DNA of 64,000 nt, from the NCBI RefSeq assembly GCF_900182815.1, contig NZ_FXUA01000001.1:248001-312000 (forward strand), written 5' to 3'. The notes under the pieces were generated by a model that saw only the letters and a list, made by a program, of their open reading frames with translations, was not told the DNA's origin and ran no database searches. The DNA comes from Algoriphagus winogradskyi (GTDB lineage Bacteria; Bacteroidota; Bacteroidia; Cytophagales; Cyclobacteriaceae). The position numbers were made by a program, and so were the translations under genes. Of the stretch, positions 1 to 7,969 are shown piece after piece. The first letter of the stretch is position 1; each line of letters begins with the position of its first letter.

Positions 1-764
1 TAATACGCTTCAGCAAGATATAAATAGATCAAATCCTTTTTCTCCAAATTCTGACCATTCGTCAACTTAGGCTCTGCATAGCTGATCAACTGATCATAGC
101 TGCCTTGCTTATAATACAGGGCTGCCAGTAGATAGGGAACCTTATTGGCGTAATATGGGGACTGTGAAGCTGTTTGAAGGTCAGCAATTGCTTTTCCAGT
201 ATTCCCATTTTCCATTGCGATAAAACCACTGTAATAGTAGGAATCAAAACTCGCCTGTTGATTTAATGCTTTTCCTTTATCAAAATATGGAGCAGCTTCT
301 GCGTATTGATTCAACTGAAAATGAGAATATCCCTGCTTAAATAGTACTTCCGCTTGTTGCTCCAACGGTAACTTTTCTACATCAACCAGCTTGTAGCTAT
401 CGATAGCCTCCGCGAAATTCCTTTTAAAGAAAAAATGATCTCCCAAATATAATCCCGCAGTAGTCACCGAGGGGTCGTTTCCGTGATCGTAAATGTAGCT
501 TTTCATTAAACCAGGACCGTCAGGACTTTCTATTTCGAGTGCCGACATGGCTCGGTTTAGTTCTGCAGCTTTTGCTTGCCCAGAGTTTACTGGTTTTTCA
601 AGCAGTCTGGTATTATCATAAATACTTGCAGAAAAAAGCTGCTTATCAAAAAGGGCTAGATTGTGATCTAGCTTCTGCTGAGGACTGGTCTGATAGAGGC
701 TAGACTGGGAATACGCCTCCATACTAAGCCCAAGGCTCGCAAGGAGCACAAGGTGATATTTCAT
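1..764 (-). CDS. TPR-repeat protein, exported (3' end cut by window edge)
   Basis: The reading frame runs without a stop from an ATG at 764 to the window start, so only the first 254 residues are visible. It begins with a short hydrophobic signal peptide ending near AYSQ. The rest is helical and TPR-like: the stretches around FAEAIDSYKLV, YAEAAPYFDKG and TGKAIADLQTA have the spacing of consecutive TPR units. Proteins of this kind in Bacteroidota are periplasmic or outer-membrane-associated scaffolds. No catalytic domain is visible in this part; one could follow beyond the edge. The gene lies downstream of holA on the same strand after a gap of about 106 bp. Function is unassigned. Confidence 0.8.
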   Translation of the reverse strand, partial: MKYHLVLLASLGLSMEAYSQSSLYQTSPQQKLDHNLALFDKQLFSASIYDNTRLLEKPVNSGQAKAAELNRAMSALEIESPDGPGLMKSYIYDHGNDPSVTTAGLYLGDHFFFKRNFAEAIDSYKLVDVEKLPLEQQAEVLFKQGYSHFQLNQYAEAAPYFDKGKALNQQASFDSYYYSGFIAMENGNTGKAIADLQTASQSPYYANKVPYLLAALYYKQGSYDQLISYAEPKLTNGQNLEKKDLIYLYLAEAY

Positions 765-870
765 CTGTTTGTATTTTATTTAGTAGAGCCAGACGAAATC
801 TCGAAAAGTGAAAATCATGTCCTTCCGTGACATCCACGAGATACTCGATTTCATAGTGTGGCTTAGATAA

Positions 871-1899
871 TCAATGCAAAATCTTGTAAACAAGCTCGCG
901 GAGGTTTTCGGCTTCGCTCATACTTCCGGAGTCAACTCCTTTAAAACGAAGATCAGCCTCTTTGATGTATGCGAACACATCAATTACCTTGCCCAAATTG
1001 TAGTTTCTGGACGCTACTAAATATTCTTTAACCACAAATGGAGGAAGCCCTAAAAGGCTGGCTAATTGCTGTTCGCCCGCTCCATTTCTCTTGGCTTGGT
1101 GAATCAAAGCAATTCTGGTGAAGTAGTTAAACAACAGTGAAAACATAGGAATCACTGGATTTGCTTTAGGGTTTTGGATGAAGTAGTGTATGATTTTATT
1201 TGCTTTCACCACATCTTTAAACCCAATTGCATTTAAAAATTCAAAGTTATTGTAGTCTTTATTTATACCAATATACTTGGAAATGTGCTCGTTAGTGATT
1301 TTTGTGGGTTCGCGAAAATTAATCAGCATCTTTCCTATTTCATTGGAAAGCACTTCCAGGTTATTCCCAATAGAATCAGATAAAAGTTGAGCTGAACGTT
1401 TATCTATTGAGTGTTCAGTCTCTTTGATATAGCCTTCAATCCAATCAGTCAATTTATAATCTTTGACCTTTTCTGACCGCACATATACCGCTTTCTTATC
1501 AAGTTCTTTGTATAAGGCAGATCTGCCATCCAACTTTTTATACTTGTGAGCAAATACCAGAATCGTACTTGGTAGTGGATTTTGTACGTAGCTAATCAGC
1601 AGTTTTTGTGATTCCTCTTTGGTCAGGTCTGACAAGCTTTGAGCCTCCTTGATTATCACGACTTGCCGATCTGCCATCATCGGGAATTTCCGCGCATTAT
1701 TGAGGATCAAACCCACATTTGAATCTTTTCCGTAGAGCACCACTTGATTAAAACCACGCTCATGCTCAGCAATTGCATTCTTTTCAATGTAGTCGGTAAT
1801 CTGATCAATAAAGAACGGTTCCTCACCATCCAAAAAGTAAATTGGAGCAAACTTTTTCGCTTTCAGTTCTTTAAGTACAGCTTGTGGTTGTTGGGGCAT
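871..1899 (-). CDS. holA: DNA polymerase III subunit delta
   Basis: 342 aa, normal length for HolA. Delta is the clamp-loader subunit that opens the beta sliding clamp at replication forks. The N-terminus has the family signature (LDGEEPFFIDQITDYIE, residues 23-39), followed by an AAA+-like fold without a functional Walker A, as expected for delta, and a helical C-terminal collar domain with the SLLFNYFTRIALIHQAKRNG region near residue 262. It is a cytoplasmic core gene. The ATG at 1899 gives the usual MPQQPQAVLKEL start. The neighbours give no operon information beyond the TPR gene downstream. Confidence 0.93.
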   Translation of the reverse strand: MPQQPQAVLKELKAKKFAPIYFLDGEEPFFIDQITDYIEKNAIAEHERGFNQVVLYGKDSNVGLILNNARKFPMMADRQVVIIKEAQSLSDLTKEESQKLLISYVQNPLPSTILVFAHKYKKLDGRSALYKELDKKAVYVRSEKVKDYKLTDWIEGYIKETEHSIDKRSAQLLSDSIGNNLEVLSNEIGKMLINFREPTKITNEHISKYIGINKDYNNFEFLNAIGFKDVVKANKIIHYFIQNPKANPVIPMFSLLFNYFTRIALIHQAKRNGAGEQQLASLLGLPPFVVKEYLVASRNYNLGKVIDVFAYIKEADLRFKGVDSGSMSEAENLRELVYKILH

Positions 1900-1971
1900 A
1901 AATCAGAAGTAATCTCAAGCCTTAAAGATAACAGGCCTATCCATTTGCGTGCAAAAACCTAAGAAAGATTC

Positions 1972-2000
1972 TTTGGTAAACTATTCAGGCGTTAACTTTG
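1972..2000 (+). promoter_or_regulatory. Candidate Bacteroidota sigma-A promoter for the TPR gene at 2173
   Basis: TTTG at 1972-1975, a 17-bp spacer, then TAACTTTG at 1993-2000. This fits the Bacteroidota -33 / -7 consensus (TTG and TAnnTTTG). It lies about 170 bp upstream of the TPR gene on the plus strand. Seen by eye only; there are no transcript data. Confidence 0.4.
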
Positions 2001-2128
2001 TATTTAAAGGTGTAGATAGTTGGAAAGTGGAAAGGGTGGAAGTTTGAAAGGTGTTAAAGTTTTAAGTTATAAAATATAAGGGAAAATTGATTGATCGTAA
2101 GAAGTTTGATCATTAATAACAATTTGCA

Positions 2129-2163
2129 CCCTCTGCGAAACCTCCGCGCACTCTGCAGTTAAA
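2129..2163 (+). repeat. CTCTGCG-type intergenic repeat abutting a start codon
   Basis: The stretch holds three spaced near-copies of a CTCTGCG/CTCCGCG unit (2131, 2142, 2151) followed by GTTAAA, and ends 9 bp before the ATG at 2173. Motifs of the form CTYTGCG..CTYTGCGGTTAAA recur between genes in many environmental bacteria, Bacteroidota included (general knowledge). Whether it is a mobile or a regulatory repeat is not known. Confidence 0.5.
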
Positions 2164-2172
2164 TAAGAAATC

Positions 2173-2898
2173 ATGAGCTTCGAAAAAGGAATAGAATTAT
2201 ATAAATCAGGGAAGTTTGAGGAAGCATTGTCCATTTTCAATGGATTGGTCAAGGAAACGCCTAATCATCCACAGCTTCATTTGAACAGAGGAAGAATCCT
2301 CTCCCGAATGGGAAAAATTGAAGAAGCCTTGGTTGAATTTGATTTGATAACATCATTGGAGCCTTACAACACCGATTTCATCTCAGATAGGGCCGTAGTT
2401 TTGCATTTACTCAAACGAAATAAAGAAGCACTATCCGAACTTGACAGGGCTGCTAATCTTGATCCTAAAAATCCCTATCGATACAGTAGTCGTGCCTATT
2501 TAAAAGACAGAATCGGCGATTTGGAAGGAGCAATAGCAGATTATGAAAAAGCTATAGAACTAGATCCTGAAGATGCTGTTTCTCACAACAACAAAGGATT
2601 GGTAGAAGAGAAATTGGGATATCAAGCCAAGTCAAAGAAAAGCTTTGAAAAAGCCGATGATCTGATTGGCTACAAACCAACCGGAACTTCTACTCCAAAT
2701 GCTAATCCGTCTAAAGAAAGCTCCGAACTTCCAAAAATAGGTTCTAAAACGAATGAAGAGCCGTTAGCAACAGCTCAAAAAAAGGAAATGACTTTTAACC
2801 ATTTCTTGAACACCTTAGGTTCTGTTTTCAATAACGCACACACACGAAAAGAATTCGGCAACTATTTGAAAGGATTCTTCAGTGGCAAGAAAGGTTAA
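2173..2898 (+). CDS. TPR-repeat protein, cytoplasmic
   Basis: 241 aa without a signal peptide. Residues 1-155 form at least four TPR units (FEKGIELYKSGKFEEALSIF, then repeats near residues 36, 70 and 105, with the typical A/G/Y/P positions, for example AIADYEKAIELDPEDA). A Ser/Pro/Asn-rich linker (about 165-205) leads to a conserved-looking helical tail (NHFLNTLGSVFNNAHTRKEF). TPRs mediate protein-protein contacts; the partner is unknown. The ATG at 2173 is preceded by an A-rich stretch rather than a clear Shine-Dalgarno, as is usual in this phylum, and by the CTCTGCG repeat. Confidence 0.85.
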   Translation: MSFEKGIELYKSGKFEEALSIFNGLVKETPNHPQLHLNRGRILSRMGKIEEALVEFDLITSLEPYNTDFISDRAVVLHLLKRNKEALSELDRAANLDPKNPYRYSSRAYLKDRIGDLEGAIADYEKAIELDPEDAVSHNNKGLVEEKLGYQAKSKKSFEKADDLIGYKPTGTSTPNANPSKESSELPKIGSKTNEEPLATAQKKEMTFNHFLNTLGSVFNNAHTRKEFGNYLKGFFSGKKG

Positions 2899-3083
2899 CT
2901 GACTAATAGGTATATCCGCTATTGTCCCAGTATGGAGTCAAAATCAACAATGGATATGTTAAACTTAAGAATTGAGGCCGCTTCAGCCTGTCCCGCCAGT
3001 GCGGGAGTCATCGACCTTCCTCCTAGATAGGCAAAGAATCCAAGGTGATTGGCATCTTTGCAGATAATCATAATGACTAACTC
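2899..3083. repeat. Inverted-terminal repeat element, copy 1 (MITE-like)
   Basis: The left end GACTAATAGGTATATCCGCT (2901-2920) is matched in inverted orientation by the right end TGCAGATAATCATAATGACT (about 3059-3078). The interior carries GATATGTTAAACTTA followed by AGAATTGAGGCC, shared with copy 2 at 3973-4130. A short perfect hairpin TCCCGC-CAGT-GCGGGA sits at 2991-3006. The element fills the gap between the TPR gene and the UspA gene. It encodes no protein. Confidence 0.6.
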
Positions 3084-3107
3084 GCGAAATGTACCTAATT
3101 GGAAAGC

Positions 3108-3950
3108 CTAAGCAGACTTTATCACCCAAAGTGGCTTATTGATAAAATAGGCCATTTTTTTTGAAAGACTTTTTGAAAAAATCTGATCGAAAAATGACTT
3201 CTTTTCACTCAAAGTCACTAGCATGTCACCTTTAGCAGTTTGCAGGTAATTTTCCAATCCCAAGGCAATATCATCGCGGAAGGATTTTAAGACAAAATTG
3301 ACTTTATCGTATTTAATGAATGGCTCAATCTCTTCCACCATTGTCTCGTGCAGTGACTTATCCAATGCTTTGTGCGTACCGCTGACATGGACTATATCTA
3401 TCTCAGAATCAAAAAACCGTGCAAATTCAACAACCTTTTGAATTGCAATTTTATCCTCTTCTAGGTAATCACTAGCATAGACAAGTTTTCTGGGCGCTTT
3501 GAAAAACACCTTCCTAGGGACCACTAGTATATCCCATTGTGACTGCTCCACTATCCTACTTGCTCGAGAACCTATAATATTTTCTCTAAAATCATTAACA
3601 CCTTCCGTGCCTACCACAATTAAGCTCGTATTAATTTCTGTAGCATAATTGAGGGTTTCCTTGACGATGTTGCCTTCCCTCACGACAGAAGTACAGCTAC
3701 GCAACCCCTTGTTTATTCCTTCCTTATTAACTGCTTTTTGCAAATTCTGAAGTTTTTCTAAAACAAAATCCATCTGATGTTTCCCATCAGTATCTGACGG
3801 TGACAGTTTTTGATAATCCTCCCGATTGAGCACATGAAATAGAATCAGATCCGCCTTGTACTTTTCTCCCAATCTCGTTGCATATTCGATAGCATTCAAA
3901 GAGCATTCTGAAAAATCTGTAGGGCACAATATCTTAAAAGTCTGATCCAT
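3108..3950 (-). CDS. Universal stress protein, tandem UspA domains
   Basis: 280 aa with two Usp folds: residues 1-148 (KILCPTDFSECSLNAIEYA start) and 150-280 (RKLVYASDYLEEDKIAIQ). The first domain keeps the ATP-binding G-2X-G-9X-G-S motif (GTEG, nine residues, then GS, near residues 119-133). The second lacks an obvious copy, as in many tandem UspA proteins of Bacteroidota. It is a cytoplasmic stress or energy-status protein with no defined reaction. The gene stands alone and is flanked on both sides by direct copies of the same small inverted-repeat element, so it may sit on a duplicated or mobilised segment; that is inference. Confidence 0.9.
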   Translation of the reverse strand: MDQTFKILCPTDFSECSLNAIEYATRLGEKYKADLILFHVLNREDYQKLSPSDTDGKHQMDFVLEKLQNLQKAVNKEGINKGLRSCTSVVREGNIVKETLNYATEINTSLIVVGTEGVNDFRENIIGSRASRIVEQSQWDILVVPRKVFFKAPRKLVYASDYLEEDKIAIQKVVEFARFFDSEIDIVHVSGTHKALDKSLHETMVEEIEPFIKYDKVNFVLKSFRDDIALGLENYLQTAKGDMLVTLSEKKSFFDQIFSKSLSKKMAYFINKPLWVIKSA

Positions 3951-3972
3951 TTTATTTGTTTTTTATACTCTC

Positions 3973-4130
3973 TGATTAATTAATATGTATATCCGCTTTT
4001 CTACCAGTAGGATGCTAAATGCAAAGTATGATATGTTAAACTTAGAATTGAGGCCAGTTCGGTCTTCAAGCCTGATAAGCAATGAATCTAGATTACTGGC
4101 ATCCTTGCGGATAATCCTAGTAATTAATAA
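3973..4130. repeat. Inverted-terminal repeat element, copy 2 (MITE-like)
   Basis: The left end ATTAATTAATATGTATATCC GCT and right end TTGCGGATAATCCTAGTAAT TAAT are imperfect inverted repeats. The core GATATGTTAAACTTAGAATT (then GAGGCC) matches copy 1 almost base for base, in the same orientation, and the stretch around CTGGCATCCTTGCGGATAAT is shared too. The right end supplies the stop codon and last bases of the dehydrogenase gene ending at 4124. Confidence 0.6.
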
Positions 4131-5044
4131 CCTCGAGTGCGGTCAACGACATTAATCAATTCCTTGTTTTCACGGATTCTCTTTATGTTTTCTATCACTT
4201 GCGGTGCTGCTGCCTGTGGGTTAGTTACACTAGCAATGTGCGGAGTCATTGTTATTTTCCAGTTTTCCCAAAACGGATGATTCTCAGGCAATGGCTCTTC
4301 TCGATACACATCAAGCATAGCTCCTGAAAGCTGGCCATTTTCCAAGGCTTTTGTCAAATCTTCTTCAACCAGGTGTCTTCCTCTTGCCACATTTATGAGG
4401 TAGGTATTGGGATTGCATTTTTCAAAAAGCTCAGCATTGAGAATATTCTCCGTATCCGGCGTCAATGGAAGAAGGCAGACTAACACATTAACTTTTTTTA
4501 AAAACTCATCCAACTGGTCTTTGGTATAATATGGATATTCGAAATCAGTTTTTTCGGAAAAACCAAAACCAGCTACTGGAAAGCCCATAATACTTAACTT
4601 ATCCATTACATCCTTACCTAAAGCCCCAACCCCCATAACGCCTATAGACACATCCAATTCTGGAGTACTCATATCCCAGACTTTTCGAGTTTGGTTCATC
4701 TGGTAGCGAGAAATCTGCCTGTGGTAATTCAAAACAGCCATCACCACATAATTAGTCATTGAAAAGGTAAGTTTATCATCAACAATTCTCACAATTGGTA
4801 TATCCTTCGGAATCGATTTATCGCGCAAAATATGATCCACGCCCGCTCCCATGGAGCTGATCAGTTTTAAATTTGGAAAGTCAGAAAGAATTCCTTCAGG
4901 ATGTTGCCAAAGAAAGACAAATTCGACTTTTTCAGGATTGGTGATTTCTGGGTAGACTTCAATGGAAAGTTCAGAATCGAGCTTATTGAATTGCTCAATC
5001 CAAACATCCGGATTCTTACCGGGACAAATAATAGCTAAACTCAT
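4124..5044 (-). CDS. D-2-hydroxyacid dehydrogenase, GhrA-like (glyoxylate/hydroxypyruvate reductase)
   Basis: 306 aa, typical for the GhrA branch of the D-isomer 2-hydroxyacid dehydrogenases. These enzymes reduce glyoxylate, hydroxypyruvate or similar 2-oxoacids with NAD(P)H in the cytoplasm. The Rossmann motif is GVMGVGALG (135-143). The catalytic residues are visible: Arg221 in NVARGRH, a Glu in DVYREEPL (249/250) and His269 in PHIAS. The SMGAGVDHI substrate-loop motif (64-72) is also intact. Exact substrate cannot be told from sequence. The 3' end overlaps the right terminus of repeat copy 2. No operon partner is evident. Confidence 0.88.
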   Translation of the reverse strand: MSLAIICPGKNPDVWIEQFNKLDSELSIEVYPEITNPEKVEFVFLWQHPEGILSDFPNLKLISSMGAGVDHILRDKSIPKDIPIVRIVDDKLTFSMTNYVVMAVLNYHRQISRYQMNQTRKVWDMSTPELDVSIGVMGVGALGKDVMDKLSIMGFPVAGFGFSEKTDFEYPYYTKDQLDEFLKKVNVLVCLLPLTPDTENILNAELFEKCNPNTYLINVARGRHLVEEDLTKALENGQLSGAMLDVYREEPLPENHPFWENWKITMTPHIASVTNPQAAAPQVIENIKRIRENKELINVVDRTRGY

Positions 5045-5230
5045 ACTGTTCTATACGAAGGAAATTAATTGTGGATGGAAAACTGGGGAAAAGGTTCAAT
5101 TTTGATAAAAAAAACGAAGTATGCACTCTGTTTTATCTCTATAAAAACTTTCAAATTGCATCTCAATTCAAAACATACTTTCAAATTTTACGCTTAAGTA
5201 TGTCTAAACCAAATTATAACTTCAATTTTA

Positions 5231-6076
5231 ATGAAACAAAAAACCGTTCTAACAATAGCCTTTTTACTTTGTTGCGCTGTTTCTTTTGCGCAGCAAATCC
5301 AAATGCCACAGGCATCTCCATCGGCTAAAATTGCCCAAAAAGTCGGCTTGACGGATGTGACTGTGGACTACAGCAGACCTAGTACCAAAGGCCGCAAAAT
5401 ATTTGGAGAGCTTGTTCCCTACGGACAAATTTGGAGAACTGGGGCGAATGGCGCCACGGTTCTATCCTTTTCTACGGATGTAATCATCGACGGTACCACC
5501 ATCCCTTCTGGTCAATATGCGCTTTATGCTATTCCAGGCAAATCTGAGTGGACGATGATTCTCTCAAAAAACATCAAACTGTGGGGAGCAATAGGTTACG
5601 AGCAAAGTGATGACCTTATCAGATTCAAAGCTAAACCCGAAAAACTTAGCAAGAAGGCGGAAACCTTTGAGATCAGCTTTGCAAATATGACAGATACAGG
5701 TTCTGATCTTTCATTGAAATGGGAAAATACAAGAGTTGATTTCAGAATAGAAACAGAAGTCGATCCCCTAGTGATGGCGCAAATCCAAGAATATGTGATT
5801 GATGGTGATACTTCAGACCCCAGCTTATTGTATTCTGCAGCCAGTTATTATTATACAAACGGCAAGGACATCAATCTAGCTTACAATTGGATAAATGAGT
5901 CTGTAGAAGCCGATCCGAAATACTGGACCATGCATCTGAAGGCAAAGATAGAAGCAGCTTTGGGTAAAAAAACAGAAGCTGTAGAAACTGCGACGGAAGC
6001 TATTGACTTGGCTGAGGAAGCCGGAAATCCAGACTATGTAGGATTGAATGAACGATTGATTAAATCATTGAAGTAA
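5231..6076 (+). CDS. DUF2911 family exported protein
   Basis: 281 aa. A clear signal peptide (hydrophobic residues 7-20, cleavage near SFAQQ) is followed by the DUF2911 core (about 25-180) with the characteristic stretches VTVDYSRPSTKGRKIFGELV, YGQIWRTGANGAT and IPSGQYALYAIP. The C-terminal 90 residues are helical and TPR-like (AASYYYTNGKDINLAYNWIN). DUF2911 proteins are common in Bacteroidota, secreted or periplasmic, with no known reaction. A strong terminator follows at 6115. The ATG at 5231 is chosen because it directly starts the signal peptide (MKQKTVLTIAFLL). Confidence 0.88.
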   Translation: MKQKTVLTIAFLLCCAVSFAQQIQMPQASPSAKIAQKVGLTDVTVDYSRPSTKGRKIFGELVPYGQIWRTGANGATVLSFSTDVIIDGTTIPSGQYALYAIPGKSEWTMILSKNIKLWGAIGYEQSDDLIRFKAKPEKLSKKAETFEISFANMTDTGSDLSLKWENTRVDFRIETEVDPLVMAQIQEYVIDGDTSDPSLLYSAASYYYTNGKDINLAYNWINESVEADPKYWTMHLKAKIEAALGKKTEAVETATEAIDLAEEAGNPDYVGLNERLIKSLK

Positions 6077-6114
6077 TTCATCACCAGATATTCAATGTCA
6101 GATACTTAACTTAG

Positions 6115-6139
6115 AAAAGCCTCCAGATCGGAGGCTTTT
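6115..6139. terminator. Bidirectional rho-independent terminator
   Basis: AAAAGCCTCC-AGATC-GGAGGCTTTT forms a perfect GC-rich stem with A/T tails on both sides. It lies between the convergent DUF2911 and SSS symporter genes. Confidence 0.85.
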
Positions 6140-6144
6140 GCTAT

Positions 6145-7866
6145 TTATGATTGACTCGTGCTTTTGGAAGGAATGATCATCTGAAGTAGTGCTGCAAAAA
6201 TCATCACTGAAAGACATCCGATAGGATTATACCAAAGGAAACCAATATCCCAAAGGTTGTTGTCCATTACATCTCCATTGTTGAAATGCACAAATAAAAC
6301 CAGTCCCTGGGAAAGTAATGCCGCAATAAATACTGCCTGCCCTTTCACCCACTTCATAAAGAAAGCCACTAAGAAAATCCCAAGAATGGTACCATAGAAA
6401 AGTGAACCAAGTAGGTTGACTGCCTGAATTAAGTTCTCAAACAAAGATGCATAGGTAGCGAAGAGTATTGCTCCGACCCCCCAAAAAGCGGTAAAAAGCT
6501 TGGATGACATTAGGTAGTGCTTGTCAGATGCTTCTTTTTTAATCGAACGCTTATATAAATCTATAGTAGTTGTGGACCCTAATGCATTTAACTCGGAAGC
6601 TGTTGATGACATCGCAGCTGAGAAAATTACTGCGAAAAGCAACCCGATGATACCATTAGGGAGATTATCCATCACAAAACGCATAAATACATAATCGGTA
6701 TCCCTGGTCTCAGCCACAGGATCATTGGTTACAATCAGTTCTTTTACCTCTTCGCGAATACTTTCCTGCTCAGACTTCAATACTGAGATTTCCTCGCGAA
6801 TTTCTGTTTCCCTCACTTCATCACCTTGCTCTATCGCATCCAGCATTTCCAAGTAGGAAGATTTACTGAGTTCAAACTTCTCCGCATATTCTGCTTCCAA
6901 ACCTTCAAATTCGCTAGCATATTCACTTTCTCGCAGCTTATCCGTCTGCACTTTGTTAAAAACTACCGGAGGTAAAAAGAACTGGTAAAACACAAATACC
7001 ATCACTCCAATAAAAAGAATGATGAATTGCATAGGGATCTTCAAAAAGCCATTCATTATCAGTCCCATTCGACTTTGAGAAAGTGTCTGGCCTGAAAGGT
7101 AGCGTTGTACCTGACTTTGATCTGTGCCGAAATAAGATAGGAACAGAAAGACAGCTGCAGTCATACCTGACCAGACATTGTATCGATCTGAGATATCAAA
7201 CTCAAAGTTGATCATGTTCAGTTTATCCATCTTCCCAGCCACATGCATAGCTTCTTGAAATGAAATTGGCAGCAATTGGATAACTATTATCCCAGCCAAT
7301 ATCATCCCACCCATCATTACAGCCATTTGTTGCTTTTGGGTAATAGAAACGGCCTCAGTACCACCAGAGACTGTGTAAAGAATAACTACCGAGCCAATCA
7401 AAACGTTGGTAAATGTCAAATTCCAACCTAGCAAAGTGGACAATATAATTGCGGGGGCATAAATGGTAATACCTGCTGCTAAACCTCGCTGCAGAATAAA
7501 CAATAGTGCTGCAAGGGTTCGGGTTTTCAGGTCAAATCTATTTTCTAGAAACTCGTATGCTGTGTAAACTTTCAGTTTGTAATAAATCGGAATAAAGACA
7601 ACCGAAATAATGATCATTGCTAACGGCAACCCAAAGTAAAACTGAATGAATCGCATTCCGTCTTCATAAGCTTGTCCAGGAGTGCTCAAAAAGGTAATGG
7701 CAGAAGCCTGAGTAGCCATTATAGACAATCCAATCGACCACCAATTCATGGAGTTTTTACCTCTTAGGTAAGAATCCAGGCTCTTTGGACCATAAGTTTT
7801 ATAAACTCCATAAGTCGCTATAAGCGCCAGCGTCCCAAAAAGTACAACCCAATCTAAAGTGCTCAT
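6145..7866 (-). CDS. Sodium:solute symporter (SSS family)
   Basis: 573 aa inner-membrane permease of the SSS/SGLT family. Hydrophobic segments start at residue 7 and recur through the protein; motifs such as SIMATQASAITFLSTPGQAY (48-67) and FSAAMSSTASELNALGS match the Na+-site regions of the family. Between two membrane segments, at roughly 303-395, there is a highly charged coiled-coil insert (EFEGLEAEYAEKFELSKSS, then EEISVLKSEQESIREEVKEL). The ATG overlaps the stop of a 34-codon upstream ORF (ATGA), and a PIG-L deacetylase gene precedes that. Co-occurrence of PIG-L and SSS genes is common in Bacteroidota and suggests import of the deacetylated sugar or amine product; this is inference. Confidence 0.9.
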   Translation of the reverse strand: MSTLDWVVLFGTLALIATYGVYKTYGPKSLDSYLRGKNSMNWWSIGLSIMATQASAITFLSTPGQAYEDGMRFIQFYFGLPLAMIIISVVFIPIYYKLKVYTAYEFLENRFDLKTRTLAALLFILQRGLAAGITIYAPAIILSTLLGWNLTFTNVLIGSVVILYTVSGGTEAVSITQKQQMAVMMGGMILAGIIVIQLLPISFQEAMHVAGKMDKLNMINFEFDISDRYNVWSGMTAAVFLFLSYFGTDQSQVQRYLSGQTLSQSRMGLIMNGFLKIPMQFIILFIGVMVFVFYQFFLPPVVFNKVQTDKLRESEYASEFEGLEAEYAEKFELSKSSYLEMLDAIEQGDEVRETEIREEISVLKSEQESIREEVKELIVTNDPVAETRDTDYVFMRFVMDNLPNGIIGLLFAVIFSAAMSSTASELNALGSTTTIDLYKRSIKKEASDKHYLMSSKLFTAFWGVGAILFATYASLFENLIQAVNLLGSLFYGTILGIFLVAFFMKWVKGQAVFIAALLSQGLVLFVHFNNGDVMDNNLWDIGFLWYNPIGCLSVMIFAALLQMIIPSKSTSQS

Positions 7867-7967
7867 GCGTAGGTGACTTTAAGCCAATTAAATAACACCA
7901 TCAACAAAAGAAGGCAAGCCATTAATCCTGCATATAGGTATTTCCAACGTATCTGTTTTTCCTCCAA
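7863..7967 (-). CDS. Small single-span membrane peptide between PIG-L and SSS genes
   Basis: 34 codons from a TTG at 7967: a short charged N-terminus (LEEKQIRWKY), one hydrophobic helix (LYAGLMACLLLLMVLFNWL) and a short polar tail (KVTYA). The TTG lies 2 bp after the PIG-L stop codon and the TGA overlaps the symporter ATG as ATGA, so the three frames are packed for translational coupling. The composition looks like a real single-pass inner-membrane peptide rather than leftover spacer. The start codon is uncertain because no ATG precedes the helix. It may be an accessory subunit of the symporter; no family name is recognised. Confidence 0.55.
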   Translation of the reverse strand: MEEKQIRWKYLYAGLMACLLLLMVLFNWLKVTYA

Positions 7968-7969
7968 AA

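Noticed and set aside
5071..5328. 85-codon ORF overlapping the start of the DUF2911 gene
   Set aside because: It runs out of frame into the signal-peptide region of a clear gene and has no recognisable features of its own.
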